A DNA stretch of 40,135 nucleotides from Mycobacterium sp. UM_CSW (GTDB lineage: Bacteria > Actinomycetota > Actinomycetes > Mycobacteriales > Mycobacteriaceae), in the NCBI RefSeq assembly GCF_000455205.1, contig NZ_AUWQ01000006.1, positions 1 through 40,135 on the forward strand. Reading direction: 5' to 3'. The notes below the pieces were generated by a model. That model was not told where the DNA came from. It ran no database searches and worked only from the letters and a program-made list of their open reading frames with translations. This document shows, piece after piece, positions 34,421-40,135 of the stretch (position 1 is its first letter; each line of letters starts with the position of its first letter). A program made the translations under genes and the position numbers.

Positions 34421-35014
34421 TTAGCCCTGGCAATACGATTTGGTCGCAAGCGAAAGGGCTTGCTGGTAAAGGCCGTCGAGTTGGCGGGCGCGGGCGACTT
34501 CGCTTCGCGCGGCGTCCAGGTCGGTGGCGCAGCCGGGGGAGTTCAACAGGTCCCAGCCGGCCACGATCGCAGTCAGCATCGTGTGGTTGAGGCCGTCGAT
34601 CGTCGACCGCGACTCCGACAGGTCTGGCGCCGCGCCCGGCGCGTCCGCCGGGTTCAGCTTCCAGTCCGCGAACCGCGCGTACTCGATTGCCTCGGTTGCG
34701 TCGATCTGATCGCCGAAGACGCGGGTGACGTAATTCGGGTCGACGCGCGCGGCGCTCGCCTCGGCGCCCAGTTTGGCGAGCTCCTGCTGGACCCGACCCG
34801 GGTCCTCGATGGCGCCGCCCGTCTTCCACTTGAAGGCGGCCACCGGCTCGGCGACCTGGAGCCGCTGCGCGGCGGCGTCGACCAACCCGATCAACGGGCC
34901 GGCGGCGTCGCCCCGGGCGACCGGCGCCGCGCACACCAGGATGGCCACGGTGCCGGGCAGCACGAGGCGCGCCACCGGGCGGTTGCGCCGCCCGCGAGCG
35001 ACGGTCATGACCAT
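34421..35014 (-). CDS. Secreted chorismate mutase (AroQ-gamma, Rv1885c-like)
   Basis: A protein of 197 residues with a basic N-terminus and signal peptide ([19 protein letters not shown]), then an all-helical AroQ fold. Every active-site residue of the M. tuberculosis enzyme is present with a +2 offset: R51, K62, R74, T107, E111 and R136. The C162-C195 disulfide is also kept. It converts chorismate to prephenate outside the cytoplasm, where its role is unclear. The ATG at 35014 or the one two codons in may be used. It diverges from the 35051 gene across 36 bp. Confidence 0.95.
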   Translation of the reverse strand: MVMTVARGRRNRPVARLVLPGTVAILVCAAPVARGDAAGPLIGLVDAAAQRLQVAEPVAAFKWKTGGAIEDPGRVQQELAKLGAEASAARVDPNYVTRVFGDQIDATEAIEYARFADWKLNPADAPGAAPDLSESRSTIDGLNHTMLTAIVAGWDLLNSPGCATDLDAARSEVARARQLDGLYQQALSLATKSYCQG

Positions 35015-35050
35015 GGTTGAAGATTCTCTCCCGAGTTAGCCTGGGCACTG

Positions 35051-35632
35051 ATGTCGCAGGTGTCTCGCGGAGATTGGTTGCGCACGACACAGGTTCGCGC
35101 GCTGATCGCGGCCGCGCTGACGGCCTCGCTGCTCATGAGCGGGACCATCCTGCTGGTGGACAAGCTGCACACCACGCCCTCCGATGTTCTCGACCATCCC
35201 GCCAACCCGGTCAGCGACGATCAGTCGCAGGCCCAGGCGGTCGAGTCGGCCAGGCAAATCGTCACCCTGACCGGACTGCGGACGACGTCGGCGGGCTACA
35301 CGTTGATGTCGTGCAAAAACCGCGACGACCCCCCGTACCAGGGCGCGATCTACCTGACCTTCGCGCTGCCCGCCGACACGCAAGCCGAGACCTACTTCCC
35401 GGGCCTCGCCGCGACGCTCGTCGGCCACGGCTGGACCGAGGGCCTACCACCCAACGATCACGTGTTCGCCCGGTCCCTCACCAAGGATGCCGTCACGGCG
35501 ATCGTGTATCGGCAGACCGAGGCCCCCGACGTGGGGGTCCTGCGCGTCTACGGCCAGTGCCGAAACATGAACAACCACCGCACCGACGTGACCGCGTGGA
35601 CCGACGTCACCGACCGATTCAAGGCCCCCTGA
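35051..35632 (+). CDS. Membrane-anchored hypothetical protein
   Basis: A protein of 193 residues with one N-terminal membrane segment (ALIAAALTASLLMSGTILLV, about 17-36) and an extracytoplasmic domain. That domain has two Cys (LMSCKNRDD and VYGQCRNMN) and strands such as PYQGAIYLTFALPAD and VTAIVYRQTEAPDVGVLRVY. Homologues are known to me only as conserved mycobacterial hypotheticals. A TAGCCT box at 35036-35041 lies 9 nt before the ATG. It converges on fbpB with a strong hairpin between. Confidence 0.82.
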   Translation: MSQVSRGDWLRTTQVRALIAAALTASLLMSGTILLVDKLHTTPSDVLDHPANPVSDDQSQAQAVESARQIVTLTGLRTTSAGYTLMSCKNRDDPPYQGAIYLTFALPADTQAETYFPGLAATLVGHGWTEGLPPNDHVFARSLTKDAVTAIVYRQTEAPDVGVLRVYGQCRNMNNHRTDVTAWTDVTDRFKAP

Positions 35633-35634
35633 CG

Positions 35635-35672
35635 CGCTACTGCGCCTGACGTCGTCGTCAAGCGCAGTAGCG
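35635..35672. terminator. Bidirectional terminator between convergent genes
   Basis: An 11-bp perfect stem (CGCTACTGCGC / GCGCAGTAGCG), one C/A mismatch, then five more pairs (TGACG/CGTCA) around a TCGT loop. It lies 3 bp after the stop of the rightward gene and 21 bp after the fbpB stop on the other strand. It can serve both. Confidence 0.75.
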
Positions 35673-35693
35673 GAATTTCTGGCAGGTCAGGTG

Positions 35694-37398
<1,705 letters not shown>

Positions 37399-38526
37399 TT
37401 GGACACGGTACTGGGGCTATCGCTGACGCCGACCACCCTCGGGTGGGTCCTGGCCGAGGGACACGGCGCAGACGGCACGATCCTGGACCATCACGAGCTG
37501 AGCCTGCGCGCCGGCCGTGGCGCCCGAGCCCTGAGCACCGCGGAGCAAGTGGCGGACGAGGTATTGCGGGTGGATGCGCGCGCATCGGCCGGCGAACGGC
37601 GGGTGCGTGTCATCGGGCTCACCTGGAACGACGATGCGTCCGCGCAGGCGGCGCTGCTGTTGGAGGCCTTGACCGACGCCGGCTTCGACAACGTGGTGCC
37701 CGTCCGGCTGCTGGAGGCGGTCGAGACGCTGGCGCTCGCGATCGCCCCGGTCATCGGGTACGAGCAGACCGCCGTCTGCATCCTCGACCAGGACTGGGCC
37801 ACCGTCGTCATGGTCGCCACCCACGAGGGCCAGACCCAGACGGCCGTCAAGCACGTGCGCGGCGGCTTCGACGGTCTGACTTCCTGGCTGAGCGGGATGT
37901 TCGAACGACCGACCGGCTGGCGGCCCGGCGGGGTGGTTGTCGTCGGCGGGGGCAGCGACGTCGACGGATTCTCCTGGCAGCTCGAAAAGACCTTGCCTGT
38001 ACCGGTTTTCGCGCAGACGATGGCGCAGGTGACGGTGGCGCGCGGCGCCGCGCTGGCCGCGGCCCGCAGCACCGAGTTCACCGACGATCAACTGGTGGCG
38101 CACGTCGGTGAGCCCGCCGTCGCGCCCCGCGAACGGCCTCGCAGGCTGTCCTACGCCGGCGCCGTGACCGCGCTGGCCGCGGGAGCGATCACCTTCGTCT
38201 CGTCCGTCTCGCTCGCCCTGGGCATCCAGCTTGCCCCGGCCAGCGAGTCTGCGCCGGGCAAGCGGGTCGTGCACGCGCCGCCGCCGCAGATCGCCGAGGC
38301 CGTCGCGCCTGCCCCCGCTCCGCCCCCCGAGGCGGTATCGACGGCCCCGCAGTCGAAGACGCCCGCCGGCGAGCCGGTCACCGAGTCGGGGGCCGGAGGG
38401 GAGCAGCAAGGCACTCCCGGCGAGCAGCAACCGGACTCGAACGACCGTCAGCCGTACTTGACGCGGGTGCTCGAGCACATCCCCGGCGACGCCGGTGATG
38501 CGGCGCCGCACACCCCGACGCCGTAG
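37399..38526 (+). CDS. Conserved mycobacterial membrane protein (Rv1887-like, DUF7159-type)
   Basis: A protein of 375 residues. Residues 1-225 (MDTVLGLSLTPTTLGWVLAE..., later GGVVVVGGGSDVDGFSWQLE) look like the actin-like ATPase-type N-terminal domain common to many mycobacterial paralogues. One membrane segment follows (LSYAGAVTALAAGAITFVSS, about 250-270), then a Pro/Ala/Glu-rich tail (PAPAPPPEAV...). The start is TTG at 37399; paralogues also begin MDTVLG. Topology suggests a cytoplasmic head and an exported disordered tail. The function is unknown. Confidence 0.83.
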   Translation: MDTVLGLSLTPTTLGWVLAEGHGADGTILDHHELSLRAGRGARALSTAEQVADEVLRVDARASAGERRVRVIGLTWNDDASAQAALLLEALTDAGFDNVVPVRLLEAVETLALAIAPVIGYEQTAVCILDQDWATVVMVATHEGQTQTAVKHVRGGFDGLTSWLSGMFERPTGWRPGGVVVVGGGSDVDGFSWQLEKTLPVPVFAQTMAQVTVARGAALAAARSTEFTDDQLVAHVGEPAVAPRERPRRLSYAGAVTALAAGAITFVSSVSLALGIQLAPASESAPGKRVVHAPPPQIAEAVAPAPAPPPEAVSTAPQSKTPAGEPVTESGAGGEQQGTPGEQQPDSNDRQPYLTRVLEHIPGDAGDAAPHTPTP

Positions 38527-38540
38527 CGCGGCGCCTGAAC

Positions 38541-39089
38541 TCAGCCGTCCTTGGCGTGAACGGCACTGAACGACACCGTCACCTCGTCGTCGACCCGCAC
38601 CGAGCCCATCAGCAGCGAGTAGGGCTTGATGCCGTAATCGGTTTGGCGAACCCGCGATTCGACGGTCATTCGCCACCGGTCGCCGAGATCCTCTGTGCGC
38701 AAATCGATCACGTGTTTTCGTGACTGCCCGCGGATGTGCAGCTTTCCGGTAAGGCGGTACCCGTCGCCGCTCTTCTCGATCGTGTCCGCGTTAAATCGGA
38801 TCTCGGGATAACGGTTGGCGCCCAACGACTTCAGCGCGTTGGATTTCACCACCGCTTTTTCGGGCCCGGACAGCCCCTTGACCCCGCCCTCGCCGCGCAG
38901 CACCTCGAACGAATCGACGTCCACGGTCAGCTCGGCGGTGACCGGTTCGCCGGAGGCCCAGGCCACGGTGGCCTCCCAGCGCGTCATCGCGATGGTCAGC
39001 CGATGCCCCATTCGCGCCGCCCTGCCCGCGACGCCGGTGCGGACCAGCAACTCCCCGTCGGATGCGGTCAGGGTCCACAGGCCGGTCAC
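38541..39089 (-). CDS. YceI-like family protein
   Basis: A protein of 182 residues with the YceI lipocalin-like barrel: LLVRTGVAGRAARMGHRLTI, VTAELTVDVDSFEVL, YPEIRFNADTIEKSGDGYRL, TGKLHIRGQSRKHVIDL and VRQTDYGIKPYSLLMGSVRV. YceI proteins bind isoprenoids or other lipids. There is no signal peptide, so it is cytoplasmic here. The GTG start (39087-39089) is 13 bp after the alcohol dehydrogenase stop, suggesting one leftward operon. It converges on the DUF7159-type gene. Confidence 0.88.
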   Translation of the reverse strand: MTGLWTLTASDGELLVRTGVAGRAARMGHRLTIAMTRWEATVAWASGEPVTAELTVDVDSFEVLRGEGGVKGLSGPEKAVVKSNALKSLGANRYPEIRFNADTIEKSGDGYRLTGKLHIRGQSRKHVIDLRTEDLGDRWRMTVESRVRQTDYGIKPYSLLMGSVRVDDEVTVSFSAVHAKDG

Positions 39090-39102
39090 AGCGCGCCCGC
39101 GG

Positions 39103-40116
39103 TCACATCGTCAAAACGGTGCGGTAGTGAGCGCGCCCCTGCTCCAAAGCCGCGTAGCCCTCGGCGGCCTGCGCCAGCGGTAGCTCCTCGATCCATGCCC
39201 TAACGCCCGACACAACGGCGAAATGCATAGTGTCTTCAACGTCTTTCGCGGTGCCGGAGGGATGTCCGACGATGCTGACCCCCGGTGTGATGAGCTGGAT
39301 GGGACTGATCGGCAGCGGTTCAGGCGTGACGCCGATGGTGACGAGCTCGCCCTGCGGCGATATCCCGCCGACGGTTGCCGCCATCGCCGGCGAGTTGCCC
39401 GCGGTCGCCAGCACGACCGCCGCCCCGCCCAGGGCCTTGAGCGCTTCGGCGGGATCCGCGGCGGTGGAGTCGATGTAGTGGTGGGCACCCAACTTGCGGG
39501 CATCCTCCTCCTTGCCGGCGCCTCGGGCGATCGCGATGGTCTCGAAACCCATCGCCCGGGCGAACTGCACCCCGAGGTGACCGAGCCCGCCGACACCGAG
39601 GATGGCGACGCGGTCGCCGGGCAGCGCCTTGGTATGACGCAGCGCGTTGTAGGTGGTGACGCCGGCGCAGCCCATCGGCGCGGCTTCCGCGTCGGACAGC
39701 CCCGCCGGAATCCGGGCGAGCGCGCTGCCCGGGACGGTCACGGACTCCGCGTACCCGCCCGGATATTGGTAGCTCGGGACCTTACCATTCTCGCAATGAA
39801 TGAAGTGGCCTTTCCGGCACTCGTCGCAGTGGTAGCAGCACCCGCCGAACCACCCGACCGCGACGCGATCGCCCACCTCGAAACCCTCGACACCCGAGCC
39901 GAGCTCGGCGATCGTTCCAGCGATTTCGTGCCCAGGCGTCAGCGGCCACGTCATGCCTGGAAAGCTGCCCGCGACAAAGTTTGCGTCCGTGCCGCAGATC
40001 CCGCACGCGGTGACCGTCAGCCGCGCCTCACCGGGGCCCGGCGGCTTGGTTTCGACATCGACCAGTTCTAGTGGTGCGCCCGCGGACTTGACGTGGACAG
40101 CTCGATGGGTAGCCAT
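39103..40116 (-). CDS. Zinc-dependent alcohol dehydrogenase
   Basis: A protein of 337 residues, medium-chain dehydrogenase/reductase. Catalytic zinc ligands are C41, H63-E64 and C150; structural zinc cysteines are C94, C97, C100 and C108. The NAD loop is GVGGLGHLG (174-182). It oxidises primary alcohols or reduces aldehydes in the cytoplasm. The ATG at 40114-40116 follows GGAGAA. It is the first gene of a pair with YceI. It resembles AdhA-type enzymes, but I do not assign a gene symbol because mycobacteria carry several paralogues. Confidence 0.92.
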   Translation of the reverse strand: MATHRAVHVKSAGAPLELVDVETKPPGPGEARLTVTACGICGTDANFVAGSFPGMTWPLTPGHEIAGTIAELGSGVEGFEVGDRVAVGWFGGCCYHCDECRKGHFIHCENGKVPSYQYPGGYAESVTVPGSALARIPAGLSDAEAAPMGCAGVTTYNALRHTKALPGDRVAILGVGGLGHLGVQFARAMGFETIAIARGAGKEEDARKLGAHHYIDSTAADPAEALKALGGAAVVLATAGNSPAMAATVGGISPQGELVTIGVTPEPLPISPIQLITPGVSIVGHPSGTAKDVEDTMHFAVVSGVRAWIEELPLAQAAEGYAALEQGRAHYRTVLTM

Positions 40117-40135
40117 GCGTTTCTCCTATGTCAAG

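Overview
This window is the chromosome of a slow-growing Mycobacterium, most likely in or near the M. avium complex. The evidence is the high GC content, frequent GTG/TTG starts, PE and PPE genes, an antigen 85B gene, a LppE-type lipoprotein, a resuscitation-promoting factor, a CYP140 gene and an oxyR-ahpC locus with an apparently intact oxyR (a pseudogene in M. tuberculosis). From memory of the H37Rv map, the backbone follows Rv1872c (lldD2), Rv1873, Rv1874, Rv1875, bfrA, Rv1877, glnA3, Rv1879, then cyp140, lppE, Rv1882c, Rv1883c, rpfC, Rv1885c, fbpB and Rv1887. Extra blocks interrupt that backbone.

Region by region. 1-3.1 kb: the tail of a PEP-utilising-enzyme-like protein, a leftward run of TfoX-like, HhH-GPD and DUF72 genes, a deazaflavin-dependent nitroreductase-family gene and a secreted Pro/Gly-rich protein. 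3.3-7.4 kb: lon (absent from M. tuberculosis) with a HAIR-like inverted repeat at its promoter, then lldD2 and a DUF1810 gene whose start codons overlap head to head. 7.4-10.9 kb: a peroxide-defence block, oxyR diverging from ahpC-ahpD, with a GH13 glycosidase 3 bp behind ahpD. 10.9-13.8 kb: Rv1874/Rv1875-like genes, a crotonase, and an iron-storage pair (a 59-residue bacterioferritin-associated ferredoxin diverging from bfrA) with two adjacent IdeR-like boxes between them. 13.8-19.9 kb: an MFS exporter with a winged-helix-like tail, a CMD-family protein, a luciferase-like oxidoreductase, and glnA3 overlapping an amidohydrolase, a two-gene counterpart of the fungal FluG architecture.

19.9-30.7 kb is accessory compared with M. 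tuberculosis: a lysophospholipid-acyltransferase-like gene, a SRPBCC protein, a PaaK/CapK-like adenylating enzyme, two overlapping paralogous PPE genes, a UbiE/MenG-like methyltransferase, a PE protein carrying MPTR-type pentapeptide repeats, an NTF2-like protein, a Tat-lipoprotein dienelactone hydrolase, a small membrane protein and a remnant of a second hydrolase gene. 30.7-40.1 kb returns to the backbone: a leftward cyp140/lppE/SDR/SRPBCC/rpfC cluster, secreted chorismate mutase, fbpB, a DUF7159-type membrane protein, then an alcohol dehydrogenase followed by YceI.

The most unusual signals are the PE-MPTR chimera (27127-28605), the tandem PPE pair whose C-terminal zippers resemble IS3 OrfA tails (23020-25781), the hydrolase remnant with a duplicated leaderless-type promoter (30463-30657), the GS/amidohydrolase pair, and a 12-bp inverted-repeat element at 2052-2110. 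I saw no tRNA, rRNA, CRISPR array or intact insertion sequence.
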